Positions 1 through 10,903 of a DNA stretch of 64,000 bases are shown here, in pieces; within the stretch, counting starts at the first letter, position 1, and each line of letters opens with the position of its first letter. Source of the stretch: Oreohelix idahoensis (taxonomy: Eukaryota > Mollusca > Gastropoda > Stylommatophora > Oreohelicidae); the NCBI GenBank assembly GCA_024509875.1, contig JAMPIV010021225.1, positions 62,001 to 126,000 of the forward strand. Direction: 5' to 3'. Made by a program: the position numbers and the translations under genes. The notes under the pieces are model-generated. The model was not told where the DNA came from, searched no databases, and worked only from the letters and a program-made list of their open reading frames with translations.

Positions 1-396
1 GCTTACTTACTAACTTAGTCGTTCCCCTTCTACCGTGAAGTGTAGAGGTTTGGAAGAGAGAGCTGTCTTCCTCCTGGCCTGGTTCCATTCTAGTCCTCGG
101 TCCTTCAAATATTGTCTAATGTTGTCCTCCCAGCGGACTATGGGTCATCCTGGGTGTCTGGATCCCTGGCTCTTTGTTTTTAATGCTTGTCGTGGTAGCC
201 GATCTTCTCTCATTCTTCAGACATGGCCAAACCATCTTAGTTGGGAATGTTCTACTTGGGTCTGCAGGGGGTGGCATTTTAGGCCTTGGCGTATCGTCTG
301 GTTGCGAACCATGTTTCTTCTTGTTACTTCAACCACCTTCCTCAGATACCTCTTTTCTGAGGTTTAGATCTGGCTTTTGTGGGTTGTAGTCATCGC

Positions 397-879
397 CTAT
401 GACTCGCATCCATATGTCAAGACTGGGACATAAGTGGGGCGGTATACAGCCATCTTCGTTTTCTTACCAACCTCTTTCTTGCTGAGGAATCCTCGATTTA
501 TGGCCTGAAAAAGTCTCCCAGATGTTGCTTTTCGAGTGGCCAACTCTTCTTTGATGCTTCCCTTTCGGTCTATAATAGCTCCGAGGTATTTAAAGTGGTC
601 GACCTGCTCCAGGACCTGTTCTCCCAGCTTAATCTGATGTCTTCTTTCTTCTCGTGATATCACCATGGATTTTGTTTTAGAGCTGCTTATGACCATCCCT
701 CTCTTCTCCAGCTTTTCCTTCCAGACTTGCAGGTTGGATTGGAGATGTGCCTCTGATTTAGCAATCAGGGCAACATCATCAGCAAATGCCAGCTCTGAAA
801 TACAGACCTGTCTCTTCTTCCAGTACCTTACTGAATACTTTCTTGTTCTCTCCTTACATGCCTTGATGACATCGTCCAT
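397..879 (-). pseudogene. LINE RT core and thumb
   Basis: Open piece of 160 codons with LAFADDVALIA, the RT catalytic loop (FADD at 775-786), then the thumb with VDHFKYLGAII and LTYGCES. The preceding motif GVRQGDILSPYLF can be read just upstream (880-945) in the same direction. The matching copy at 63483-63989 continues further to the C-terminal RWFGHVCRM motif. Confidence 0.8.
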
Positions 880-1314
880 GAGGAGTATGAAAAGATAAGG
901 TGACAGGATATCACCTTGTCTTACACCAGTGGTGGTCCTGAACTCTTCTGACTAATGGTTTGCTGTCCTCACATAATTTCTGCAAGACTTGTAGAAGCTC
1001 TGTATAGCATGAATCAGAGGTGCTGGAATGTTCCTCCTTGCCAAACAGTCCCAAAGTTTGCTCCAGGGGACCCTGTCAAACGCCTTTTTCAGATCTATGA
1101 AACAAAGATGGATCTCACTCTTGTACTCAAGGGCCTTTTCACTCAGCTGTCTGGGTGTGAAGATTAGGTCTTGAGTACTTCGGTTTGCTCGGAATCAGCA
1201 CTGGATGTCATCCAATTGTGGCTCAGCTAGGCGTCGGAGTCTCTGATCTAGGATTCTAGAGTAGATTTTACCAAGGACACTGAGAAGGGATATGGCTCTA
1301 TGGTTTCCACATTG

Positions 1315-1719
1315 TCAATTGTCCGCCTTTTTGAAAATTGGTGTTTTGATGGCAATCTTCCAATCCTTTGGTATGGTCTTGTTGCACCACGCTGCCTGTA
1401 GGACCCTTAAGAGTAATAGGCCGCCTGATGCTCCCAAGTACTTAACCATTTCTGGTGTTATACCATCAAGCCCTGCTGCTTTGCCCATCTTGATTTTCTC
1501 CAGTGCTGCCTTCAGTTCTTCCATTTTTATGTCATCTTCACCATCATTGGTTTTCTCTTCTGTGCTAGTGGTTATCATTTCTGATGCTTCACCATGCTCA
1601 CCATCCAGGAGTTCTGAGAAATATTCTTTCCATCTTTCCATTACTTCCTTCGGGGCAGTAAGCAATTTGCCTTGCTTGTCCTTTATAAATTTGAGAGGGC
1701 ATTGTTTTTCCTTCCTCAT
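1315..1719 (-). pseudogene. LINE RT N-terminal region
   Basis: Open piece of 134 codons. It carries the pre-RT signature AAGLDGITPEMVKYLG and the start of RT motif 1 (IPKDWKIA, IFKKADN). Such segments link endonuclease and RT in APE-type LINEs. It ends in stops before the RT core, and the copy is not functional. Confidence 0.75.
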
Positions 1720-1755
1720 GTTCTTTAGGGTCTTATAAAATAATTTCTGGTTTCC

Positions 1756-2340
1756 TTACGCATCTTTTTCTAGCTTTTCTTCAAATTCTTCCCAGGACTT
1801 CTGTTTTGCTGCTAGCACCTTGTTCTTTGCTTCTTTTCTGCGTGTCATATATTCTCTATATTTCTCCATTTGTCCTGTTGTGTTTTTAGCTCCTAAGTAT
1901 TGTTTCCATGCCATTTTCTTCTCTCTTATTTTCTCTTTGACTTCCTCTGTCCACCAATGTGTCCTCTTTATCTTGTTCCCAAGTCGGACTTCACCACATG
2001 CTTCTGCAGCAGCTGTCTTTATGATGTCCTTGAATTTAAGCCAGAGGGTTTCCAGGTTATCAGGTTGTTCTTCTGTGTTGCTCACCGCTGCAGCATTAAG
2101 CCCCTGATATCTGGTCTTAATTTCTGGCTCTCTCAGCTTGTAGGTCTTAATGCTAATTTCTCCCGTTCGTTTACTTAGTTTCTTGCGTGATGTTGGGCAG
2201 TTCCTAGGCTGAGCAACTCTTTCAGTTGTTCTTTTGATTGTAAGCAGGTAGTGATCACTTCCAATCTCTGGCCCCCTCCAAACTCTAGCATCCCGGACAT
2301 ACTTGAATGAGCTCCTCCTAACAATGGCATAGTCGATCAC
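1756..2340 (-). pseudogene. LINE endonuclease C-terminus and linker
   Basis: Open piece of 194 codons in family-1 LINE. It starts inside the APE endonuclease (VIDYAIV; GSDHYLL, whose His belongs to the catalytic centre) and runs into a Lys/Glu-rich helical linker. The same frame can be followed upstream of the apparent Met to about 2405, so the Met is not a true start. It is separated from the next open piece by a frame break near 1755. Confidence 0.75.
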
Positions 2341-2429
2341 TGACTTCTCATTCTTTGTTGGTTCACATCTCGTGTATGCATGTTTGCGCTTATGGGGGAA
2401 CTTTGTGTTTGTATGGCTTGCCGGATGAA

Positions 2430-3566
2430 ATTATTTCTAGTTGGAGTAGAGACCGGAAACCTTCTTATGATTGGTCTTGGTGCCTAGCTGACTGTTAAAA
2501 TAATCTTTAACCTAACTACGAAACCTCTAGTCTAAAATTATTGTTACTAAGTAAGTATGACCAACCATTGTTCTAGAATCTCTCTATTCTAAATGTCTTC
2601 CGGCCTAACTTGTATGGAGGCCACACAAGGTTTGATGACATCATTGGTTTTTGACTAGTGTTTATTTTTACTAACTAGTCATTCCTAAGTACTGTACTAT
2701 AATTCTAATAGTTGTAGCGACGTAGTAGGCCATACGGTCACAGCTAATGCTAAAATTGTAAGTCAAGTCTCGAATCGAGTCCCTGTTGTGACTTAAGTCA
2801 GACTCTAGCCCGAGTCGGTTGACTCGAGTCGATAGCACTGCTACTAGCAACACATGTCAAACTTGTATTGTAATCAACTATAAGGTAAATACACGGGTAA
2901 CCTTACTCTAACAAAATAAAAAACTATCGCTAAAAAATACATACAACATGATGATCTATTAAAACCTGCCCTTGTATCAGAAGGTTATGGCTGAGAATAT
3001 TTCTGAGAGTCCACAGTCTAAAAGGAGGCAGCTGTTAGTGACTGGTGACACATATACAGGCATAAAAGTTGTTGAAGCTTGGCTCCACCAAACTGATACA
3101 ACAGCGCGTAGATATCAGATTTCGCTGCTTTAGAATTAGCAGGTGAGGATAAAGATTAAGTGTGGTTATCGATTGGAAGATATATTTTATTTTCTCCATC
3201 ACAAATGTCGTGGAGAAAGTTGAAAGAGTATTCTGTGTTAAATTGATGACTGTCAACGTGAATGTATGATATGTCAACACAATACAAATACACGCACTAC
3301 CACTGCACGTATGAACTTCATGCAGGACAGGAACAATAAGACTCGTACGCGCTAAGGGCTTCACGTACAGTGGTGACACTAATAAAGGCGGGCTCAAATA
3401 GCAATTATCCCTTTATTCACTGAACAATAACTTGGCCGAATGTTGCCAGAATGAGATACAAAATATACATGTGCTACTAATGCAAATAGTACGGTAGATA
3501 TATACTTTCCGATCAGCCTCGCGTCAAGTCTGACCACCACTCAGCACAAAGAGTGTCGAGGCGAAC
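2430..3566. other. unassigned AT-rich sequence
   Basis: I see no gene, RNA or element in this stretch. The short open frames have no recognisable domains. A cluster of GTCGAGTC-like short repeats around 2760-2835 is the only texture. Confidence 0.5.
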
Positions 3567-4829
3567 TACAGTATCATCATCATGTGACGTATTCTTTCCA
3601 GAACGTTGTCTCCATTACAGCTGCTCTGAACGCATCACGATTCTGGGCAAGTCGACCTGCATCAGCCAAAGACAAGTTCAGACTCTCTGTGATGTCCTGG
3701 GTCCACCGTCGTCTAGGTCGACCCCTTCCCCTTTTTCCAGGGACCATGCCTTCCATCACTGTTTTTTCCAGACTATTATGTCTTTTTATATGACCGAAAA
3801 ATTTCAGCTTCCTTATTGCGATGGTATTTAGGAGCCAATGTTCCTGTACATTTAGTGAGTGCAGTACTTCTCTGTTGGTCTTTTTTTCTGTCCAGGGTAT
3901 TCTCAACATCCTTCTGTAGCATTTCATTTCGAATGATGTAATCTTTTTTGCAACTGTTTTATTGAGTGTCCAAGTCTCGCAGCCGTATGTTGCTACTGGG
4001 AATATACATGCTCTGATCAGTTGTAACTTTGTTTCTTTGCTTGTGCCTTGCCATAGGTTTTTCATCTGTATTAGCTTATGTGAAGCAATTGCAAGTCTTC
4101 TTTTAATTTCTACTGCACAGTCGCCAGAGCTGTTAATGATTGATCCTAAGTATTCGAATTCATTGACACTTTCCAGTTCTTCGTTATCAATTTCAATTTC
4201 TGGTTTGGTCTTTACTTTGTCTGTTGTCAATACTTTGGTCTTCTTGGTGTTTAGGTATAGATTCTGGGCCTCGCTGTGTTTTTTGGTGGACAGAAGTAAT
4301 TGTTCAAGTCCTTCTGGGTTGGTCGATAGGAGGACTGTGTCGTCAGCATATCTGATTTCCGGGATCTGGTACCCGCCGATGTTAAATGAGTCAAACTCTG
4401 TGTGTTCTTGGTCATCTCTTACGTTTCTCATGATATTCTCGGCATAAATGTTAAACAGGTAAGGGGAAAGGGTACAGCCTTGTCTTACTCCTTTCTGTAC
4501 TTCAAACCATTCTGATGTTTCCCCCTCTATTCTTACGGCTGCCTGTTGTTCTTGGTACAGCAGTGCGATGAGTTGTATAAGGTGGTTTGGAAATCCCATA
4601 TTTTTCATAATAGCCCATAACTGCTGATGTTGTACACAATCGAAAGCTTTTGTGTAATCAATGAAACAAGTATGTAGGTCAACGTTGAATTCTCTACACT
4701 TTTCTATGATGATCCTCATGTTGAATATATGATCCCTAGTGCCTCTACCTGGTCGAAAATCCGCCTGTACTTCATTTATTTCTGTTTCTAGCTTTTGTTG
4801 CATCCTTTTCATTACGATTTGTACAGTAT
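3567..4829 (-). mobile_element. 5'-truncated LINE (family 2) with 8-bp TSD
   Basis: Recent-looking insertion. TACAGTAT occurs at 3567-3574 and again at 4822-4829, bracketing the element at 3575-4821. The 3' end (left side, minus strand) ends in a short GATGAT microsatellite. The RT frame is open from the 5' truncation point to the stop. A 141-bp relative of the same 3' end sits at 58456-58596 with its own TSD, which confirms the 3' boundary. Confidence 0.88.
3580..4812 (-). CDS. reverse transcriptase, 5'-truncated LINE ORF
   Basis: An uninterrupted 410-codon frame holding the RT domain and C-terminal zinc-finger-like region of an APE-type LINE. Visible in order are FRPGRGTRDHIF, the motif A region FIDYTKAFDCV, GVRQGCTLSPYLF, the catalytic YADD (4339-4350), the thumb FEYLGSIINSSGD, YGCETWTLNK, and a basic GKRGRGRPRRRW stretch near the C-terminus. 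The family also has an N-terminal endonuclease, absent here through 5' truncation. The first Met is just the first one inside the copy. Lack of stops suggests a young insertion. It would not be autonomous. Confidence 0.88.
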   Translation of the reverse strand: MKRMQQKLETEINEVQADFRPGRGTRDHIFNMRIIIEKCREFNVDLHTCFIDYTKAFDCVQHQQLWAIMKNMGFPNHLIQLIALLYQEQQAAVRIEGETSEWFEVQKGVRQGCTLSPYLFNIYAENIMRNVRDDQEHTEFDSFNIGGYQIPEIRYADDTVLLSTNPEGLEQLLLSTKKHSEAQNLYLNTKKTKVLTTDKVKTKPEIEIDNEELESVNEFEYLGSIINSSGDCAVEIKRRLAIASHKLIQMKNLWQGTSKETKLQLIRACIFPVATYGCETWTLNKTVAKKITSFEMKCYRRMLRIPWTEKKTNREVLHSLNVQEHWLLNTIAIRKLKFFGHIKRHNSLEKTVMEGMVPGKRGRGRPRRRWTQDITESLNLSLADAGRLAQNRDAFRAAVMETTFWKEYVT

Positions 4830-4949
4830 AACATTCTCATATAAATATTCAACACAGTGACAGAATGAAAATAACAGCAAATACAACTGACAACTTCGTA
4901 GAGCAAAATAGTTCTGAACCAGAACAAATACACCAGGACTAAATTAACA

Positions 4950-5430
4950 ATGGCAACTACTTACAACTGTCCCGCCATAGGCCGCAAATACGGTTTCAAA
5001 ACCGGCTTTCCAAATAACACGTCTCTACCAGATGGCTACCAAGACTCCAATCCCCTATGGCCTCTTTGTCTGCGCCAAATTCAACCTTCTCACGAGACAT
5101 CATGTGACTGGTTGTTTACAACGGTACTCTGGCATATCGAGTTTAGTTTACGGCCCAGGAAAATACAGCTTGGCTTATAAAAAAGCATACGAGTCGAAAG
5201 GCAGTAAAACGAGCCGTGACAATGACCTTGATGAAATATATGAAAACATATATGATGACACTTATATACAACCAAATAGGTTGAAAGGAACGTGCCTCGC
5301 CAGAAGAAGGCAAAACCCGAACCAAAAAAAAAAAAAAAACCAAAAGAACAAGAGATATAATTATCATGGTAGAGGAAAGGAATACAGCAATCCTCCGCTT
5401 AACGCAGTTAATTCGTTCTTGAAAAATTGA
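4950..5430 (+). pseudogene. unrecognised Lys-rich ORF, possibly frameshifted
   Basis: Two overlapping frames (4950-5180 and 5032-5430) together look like one low-complexity coding piece with a frame change around 5090. The second ends in a basic tail rich in Lys/Asn/Arg and contains a run of 15 A at 5325-5339. I recognise no domain. It could be a decayed nucleic-acid-binding ORF of an element or chance. AT-rich sequence with polyadenylation-like hexamers follows. Confidence 0.25.
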
Positions 5431-7746
5431 GCGTTAACAGAAAAAGCGCTAAAAGAAAATAGATGTAACATAAGAATTAATAGATAACAAATTGATTCGT
5501 TGTCAAGGTCCAGAAATTTGTATAAAATTTAGTAAAAAGTGATGCAAAATAAAAAGTAAATAGGTAACAGCATTTATTAACTACATATAATTATCAAACA
5601 TATTGAATACAGACAAACGATTACGTATGCAGTGTTCTTTAAAACAAATTTTTTTTCTTGTAGCACTTTAATCACTCTTACTTCCGTCGTTTTTCGCTGT
5701 ACTTGACACGGTAGAGCTGTCTTCATCAGACGATTGGTTCAGCAGAAGGTTTTGTAGGTGTTGAAAAAGTTATTCTGGCTCCAGAAGTAGACGGCACGGC
5801 TACTTTGTCATTGGGAGCATGTGACGAAATCAGTCGTGCAATGTTATAACTCTCATCCACTCCGGCAGAACCACTTCATTTCTTCATTTTTTTACTTATC
5901 ATCCTATTATTTGGCATATATTTCTTGCCCTACATTCCTTTTGTCTGTGACCACTCCTCAGATGCATTTGCATTTCGCCAGGTGAACTGTGGTATTATCG
6001 TAACAGTACCCATTCATTAGACCGGTCAGTGGGTTATACGCTTATCAATTCAATCAGTCTGAAACCCTTTTGACAGCGACGGCGCCTGTTTACCCAAGCT
6101 GGTGGTGCCGATCGATTCAATAAAATACCGTATTGTCCGTCTGAGAAATCACTCTGGGGGATTCACACACGGGCGATAATGAGATAATCTTTTCCACTGG
6201 GCCCGTCTCGGTATCAATATTACCGATAACCTGTTTGGGGAAGACAATATTTGAAGGTAGCATCTGGACATCAAATAAGTTCCCAGATTTGTTTGTGAGT
6301 TGGCGGAAATATTACCGCATTTTTTCAAAGAGATCACGCGATGGAATTTTAAAATGTAATATTTTAAACACGCGGGGGAGATTATGAATTTAAACACCCC
6401 AACCCAGTGCTAAAGAGCTAACCCTTGGTTTGATTTGAGAGCCATAATATACTTTGGTTCTCATTGGCATGTTTGCCGGGAAGTACAATCTGGGATGTGA
6501 ATTGAGAAAGAGAGATATAATATAGTGAAATTGGAGTCATAGATCAGACTGCATCGCAATTTAAAATTAGCAAGTCCCTAGAGCCAGAAAGAGAAGGATC
6601 GGACAAAGGATTACTAACATTTCCCAGACCAAGTGATTCACAGAACACCCGTCATAAGAGGAATTACTAACATTTCCAAGACCAAGTGATTCACATAACA
6701 CCCGTCATAAGGCCAAGTGATTCGAGAGCATATAACTTGAATTGCTCATGTCCATTCTAACCTGTGCGAGGAGATTGTAGATTCCCAAATTTTTGGGGTA
6801 AGTGTAACATTTATTTTACCAAATGTGAATTTGACACGTTTCTTGCTTAAGTGGTTATATATCAGGCTGGCAACCTCAACATATGAAAATAGTTTATTCA
6901 TGAACCACTGCAGCAAGCGCTGGTGATTGTTTCTGGCTAGTCGTGCGGAAAATCGACAGCAGAGGTGACACCAGACTCCGACTGGAGCAGTGATGAGTGA
7001 TGATTACATCACATGTGCCTCAAGTGTATCATATAATTTTGTGAGATATATGTAACTTGTTAATGTTAGTTCAGGCACAAATCATTATTCCCGCTGTGCA
7101 GACACATGTTCCCAGTTTAATACCCAGAAGAATTCTAGTGATTTTTAATCATCTTCCTTGAGCTACGTTGTGTACTCAAAAATGTAATTCTTCTGAGAGA
7201 TTAACATTGGTGGGTGGACAGTGAGAGGATGTGCCTGTTAAGCTTCCAGCTCAGTTTACTAAGCAGAGGGCATTTCTCCTTTCTATTTTTTCAAAAAAAT
7301 GTTCGTGATTACAAGCTGTCAGACGGTTTGAAGTACTAACGTTCCTACGCTACCATTGTGAGAGAAGAGCATTAACGCTGACCACCTACACTGGACAAGT
7401 GTGTGAAGAAATGCACTCATCACCAAAAAGAAGTGATGAAAACCACGGCTGCATGACTCACCTTGATCAGTTAAGTCCTGATTAAAAGGCATCAGAAAAA
7501 CGAACTTTTATCACTCCCCTATTAAATCTCTTTGAAGACGCTTTCATCTAAAATTTCACCAATCTTTCCATATTTATTTTAACCTGTTAAAGACTAAATC
7601 CAAGGCCGTACATACTTGGGGGTCAATAACCCCCCTCCCTCCTTTAGAGTTTGGTGAAAAACCTTTGTGGGGAAATTATACTGTACCAACATAGTGCATT
7701 GGAAAATTTTTTTTATTAAACCCCTCCCCCACCCCCTTCATTAATT
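5431..7746. other. unassigned sequence with a 53-bp tandem duplication
   Basis: No gene recognised in this 2.3 kb. At about 6608-6713 a unit of roughly 53 bp, starting ATTACTAACATTTCC and ending CCCGTCATAAG, is present twice with few differences. It is followed by a third partial match (CCAAGTGATTC). The rest is AT-rich and featureless to my reading. Confidence 0.5.
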
Positions 7747-7748
7747 AA

Positions 7749-8118
7749 GTCCTATCTAGGAGCCGCGCTAGCGTAGTGGTTACCACACCGCTCTGGCGAC
7801 CGGGTGACCCAGGATCAAACCCGGGTGACGGTATTTGAGGATTTTTCGTCGACCGGGATTTGTACTGGATTAACTCGAGACCTGGAGAGAACATTTGAAG
7901 GAGTGTCGTCGACCAGGGATTGGCGGCTCCTGAGCCGACCCAGCTGTAATGGGTACCTCCGAAATCGGAGAGTATTTGCGTGAATGGCGAGGGACACCTG
8001 TCTCTGTACAAGAAAAAAGGGATACTCACGTAAAAATCAATGTCAGGTTAGACATTAATAATAACCTGACATTTCGCCTCGAGTATTAGCGGGCGTACGA
8101 AAAAAAAAAGTCCTATCT
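7749..8118 (+). mobile_element. tRNA-derived SINE, family A, copy 1
   Basis: About 350 bp, with a perfect 9-bp target duplication GTCCTATCT at 7749-7757 and 8110-8118. The tRNA-like head has an A box TAGCGTAGTGG (7769-7779) and a B box GGATCAAACCC (7812-7822), the internal RNA polymerase III promoter. A central region (7926-7957) is shared with SINE family D. The 3' part holds a perfect 11-bp stem (8039-8049 with 8063-8073) and a poly-A tail (8100-8109). The poly-A tail suggests mobilisation by a poly-A-recognising LINE. Open frames across it are meaningless. Confidence 0.93.
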
Positions 8119-8162
8119 GCGACACTGACTAATTCACTATTAAATTTGTTACATGTTATTTT

Positions 8163-8192
8163 TAAACTAAACAAACAAACAAACAAACAAAA
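8163..8192. repeat. (AAAC)n microsatellite
   Basis: Short run of AAAC units, slightly impure at both ends, in otherwise AT-rich unassigned DNA (8119-8640). Confidence 0.8.
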
Positions 8193-8647
8193 AACATAGT
8201 TGATTCAGTTATTACTTGTATGAAAGCAAACGTAAGAGCACGACTATTTAATATACATATACACATCTAGACATATATTTACCTCTAAACAGAGCTATAC
8301 CATTAAATGAGGAAATTCGCTGAATTAACTCACCTGGGGGTATGAACGGGCTAAAAACAATTGCTTAAATCCTTCGCAAAAGGCGACGGATCAAATATAA
8401 GTTTACAATTGATCAGCCCAATGCAACATTGTTCTTGACTTCTGAAAATATCTTGTGAAAGCTCCCGTAAAGTAGAAGCGTTATTACCCTTCTATCAACA
8501 TCTCTGCCAAGAATAATCTTGTGCAAAGGTAGACACCTTTGACGACCCATTTAGATACTCTTGAGTTTTGGCCACTGGTGGACCACTACTGCAAAGCAGG
8601 GAAGGAAATCCGTGACAGAGCAGAAAATATTGGAGGAGGCTTAAAAA

Positions 8648-8649
<2 letters not shown>

Positions 8650-8715
<66 letters not shown>
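8650..8715. repeat. (CA)n microsatellite
   Basis: About 33 uninterrupted CA units directly after a run of nine A. It can be read as Thr-His or Val-Cys polymers in several frames, none of which is a gene. It is likely polymorphic and may adopt Z-DNA. Confidence 0.97.
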
Positions 8716-8718
<3 letters not shown>

Positions 8719-10640
8719 CGAATAGATCTTGCTTTACTTTGCTTTGCCACTTTTATCTCTTCTTGAAGCACCTTTTAGCAATTAAGATCTTGTTCTATGT
8801 TGCGGATTACCATAGAACTGCTTTCCATTTTTGGGTCATGCTTCATAATGTTAGCAATGCCAATGCTTCTTGGCCATCCCACCGCCCTGAATAAAGAAAG
8901 TTTCAATACTGCCTCCCACGGAATTTTGCGCATAGCGTAAGATCTATTTTTTAAAAGAGTATAATGAGTATGTAGCTTAAAATAGAATGAGCGTTATATC
9001 GAAAAAGCGTTAATCGAACATCGTAAGACTTGGGGATTGCTGTAGTTGTTTGTTCTGGAACATGTATATGATAAGGTGGTGCGACAGAAAATGGCAAACT
9101 ACAAGAAGAAACAAATAGAAAATAAAAGGTCTTTATCGTATTAAATTTCTCAAGTTGTCCGTTCATAATCTTCTAGGGTCAGCCCATACTCTATTTGTTA
9201 AACCTCTTCATTGTTACCTCATCCATTCCTTCTCGACCATTGCATTTCGCTTAATAACACAATACTGATATAGCCTGGATATAAATATGGCATATAGTTA
9301 TAGCCCCCGCCATAATCATACAGTATACCCTTATTGTAATTCAAAATGCCCACCATGGGTCAAGTTGAACGGGGTGTCGAACAGTGGCGTATTCTCTATG
9401 TGTGCTGTGCGTGCTGCGCACACCTATGCCCGAAGGAAAATAAAAATTTAATTTATTATTCTATAAAATATTTCTCTTATAATGTTCTGCTTTCGGACCG
9501 CACGCATCAGGATAACGGATTTTCCCGCATAGAATCTACGAGTATATCCAGTTTCAGTTTCCCAGACGCGTTTTATAGTGCAGTTTTTTTGGTTGGTAGC
9601 AATCGCCCGAAGTTTCTCGGGTAATTCCGTCACTATGCGTGCTGCACCTTTCGGATTTACGTTTGAAGACTGGTTTGTGTGGATCGGGGTCATGGCCAGA
9701 TACGTCAATACAATACGAACATGCGTGCGGTGGTCTTGCAGCTCTCGAGTTGTAAAAATCGGTTGTGTCCGTCCAGTGTTTTTTGTGATTAATTTTTGTT
9801 AGTTGCCGGGAATGCAGATTATTAGTGACAGTGAGTTTCAAGTTGTAAGTTAATTAGTATTTCGGAGATAATTGACATACACCCCTGATAACTATCGTTG
9901 CGTAATTGAATATAGTTGGTTTTTAAATTAAGAGGGGAAGAAGTTAAATAGTAGGCGTACATATTCATTTTAAGTAGCAGCACACCTAGATCGCATTACC
10001 AGGAAACGCCACTGGTGTCGAATCGGTTATGGAAAAACATAAATAGCCACCGCCATCTCAGCGCTATAACTTCCCCACTTCCGGCGATGGGCTACATTTT
10101 GAAGGTGGGGCTAAGTGTGACGGGCAATACTGCTTGCAATGGACAAACAAAGTATTTCAGAAATTCTGTTACTCGTTTGTCTTGTACTACTTTTGGTACT
10201 GAAACAATATCCGTCACCACATTAGCAGTGAATGTTGGCCAGTTCTTGTGATGTGTGGCGAAAGGTTTTTATAGTGTGTAGTGATAGTATTAAAGTAGAA
10301 GTCTTCTCTCTAGAAAGTGTGAGGTCCCAGTGCTGGAGAGGAACACTGGTATCACTGGATAGTCAAGGCTTCAGATTGAATTCAAAGTAAAGTCAGAGCC
10401 TACGGTATCACTTCCGCTAAGTAACTATCAGTGATAATTTAAACAATTCAATAAAACTCAACTTCAACAATATAAAATTGATAAGACTGATGAATACAAT
10501 TATGAATTATTTATTATTTACATCTATCTTTCTTGTGCTGAGTTATGAGTGTTTGCTGATGGAATAAATGAAGGACTATTTTACAAAAACCTGGTGATGA
10601 TGAAGTTAAATTTTAAATAATTAACTAAAATGTCCTTGTT
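8716..10640. other. unassigned AT-rich sequence
   Basis: No gene or known element recognised in this 1.9 kb. Short open frames on both strands around 9350-9840 overlap each other and lack domains. A few CG-rich words occur near 9400-9800. Confidence 0.5.
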
Positions 10641-10786
10641 GGTTTTTTTCAAGTAATTGAAAGTTTTGAGAATGTTGTTGTTGTTGTTTTCGTCTACTAT
10701 GTTGCTGTAATACCCTGTTCAACCTGAAAGTTGGTTATAATTGGGGTATATTGTGTGTTTACTTTCTTCGGTGCTAGCCTGTTGTT

Positions 10787-10802
10787 AGTCCTGAAAAGGA
10801 CT
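10787..10802 (-). promoter_or_regulatory. histone-mRNA-type stem-loop, second of two
   Basis: Read on the minus strand, AGTCCT-TTTC-AGGACT: a 6-bp stem with a 4-nt loop in histone 3' end format, except that the terminal pair is A-T instead of G-C. It directly abuts hairpin 10803-10818. A purine-rich CGAAGAAAGT (minus strand, 10770-10761) lies about 16 nt further downstream, where a histone downstream element would sit. Confidence 0.6.
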
Positions 10803-10818
10803 GGTCCTAAAAAGGACC
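10803..10818 (-). promoter_or_regulatory. histone-mRNA-type stem-loop, first of two
   Basis: Read on the minus strand, GGTCCT-TTTT-AGGACC. It matches the animal histone 3' stem-loop consensus GGYYYTTHTNARRRCC at all 16 positions. It lies about 85 nt after the ORF1 stop, in the sense orientation of the element. In replication-dependent histone mRNAs this hairpin binds SLBP and directs cleavage without a poly-A tail. That role here is inference. Confidence 0.6.
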
Positions 10819-10903
10819 ACTAGCTGCCTGTCAGGATACCTCATTGCTCTTGTCCGTTCGTGGTGTCGTGGCGTGTTCATTTGCTGCCTCCCTATCTGGC
10901 TTG

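Larger units (their letters stand above)
1..2425 (-). mobile_element. APE-type LINE (family 1), 3' part, decayed
   Basis: Non-LTR retrotransposon read on the minus strand. The endonuclease C-terminus begins near 2425 and contains the SDHYLL active-site motif. A linker follows, then RT fragments with GVRQGD and the catalytic FADD at 775-786, and finally a C-terminal domain with YLGAIID and LTYGCES. The frame is broken into three open pieces (1756-2340, 1315-1719, 397-879). The 3' end lies at about base 2 and ends in a short AAGT-type tail, as in the second copy at 63277. The 5' endonuclease half is missing, as expected of 5' truncation. The RTE/Nimb-like clade is my inference from the protein style. 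Confidence 0.85.

Noticed and set aside
7745..8029. 94-codon frame, also found at 28875-29159
   Set aside because: Both lie inside copies of SINE-A, in antisense orientation to the SINE. This is repeat sequence and not a conserved gene.
8495..8771. Cys-Val and Thr-His repeat proteins around 8500-8770
   Set aside because: These are translations of the CA microsatellite.
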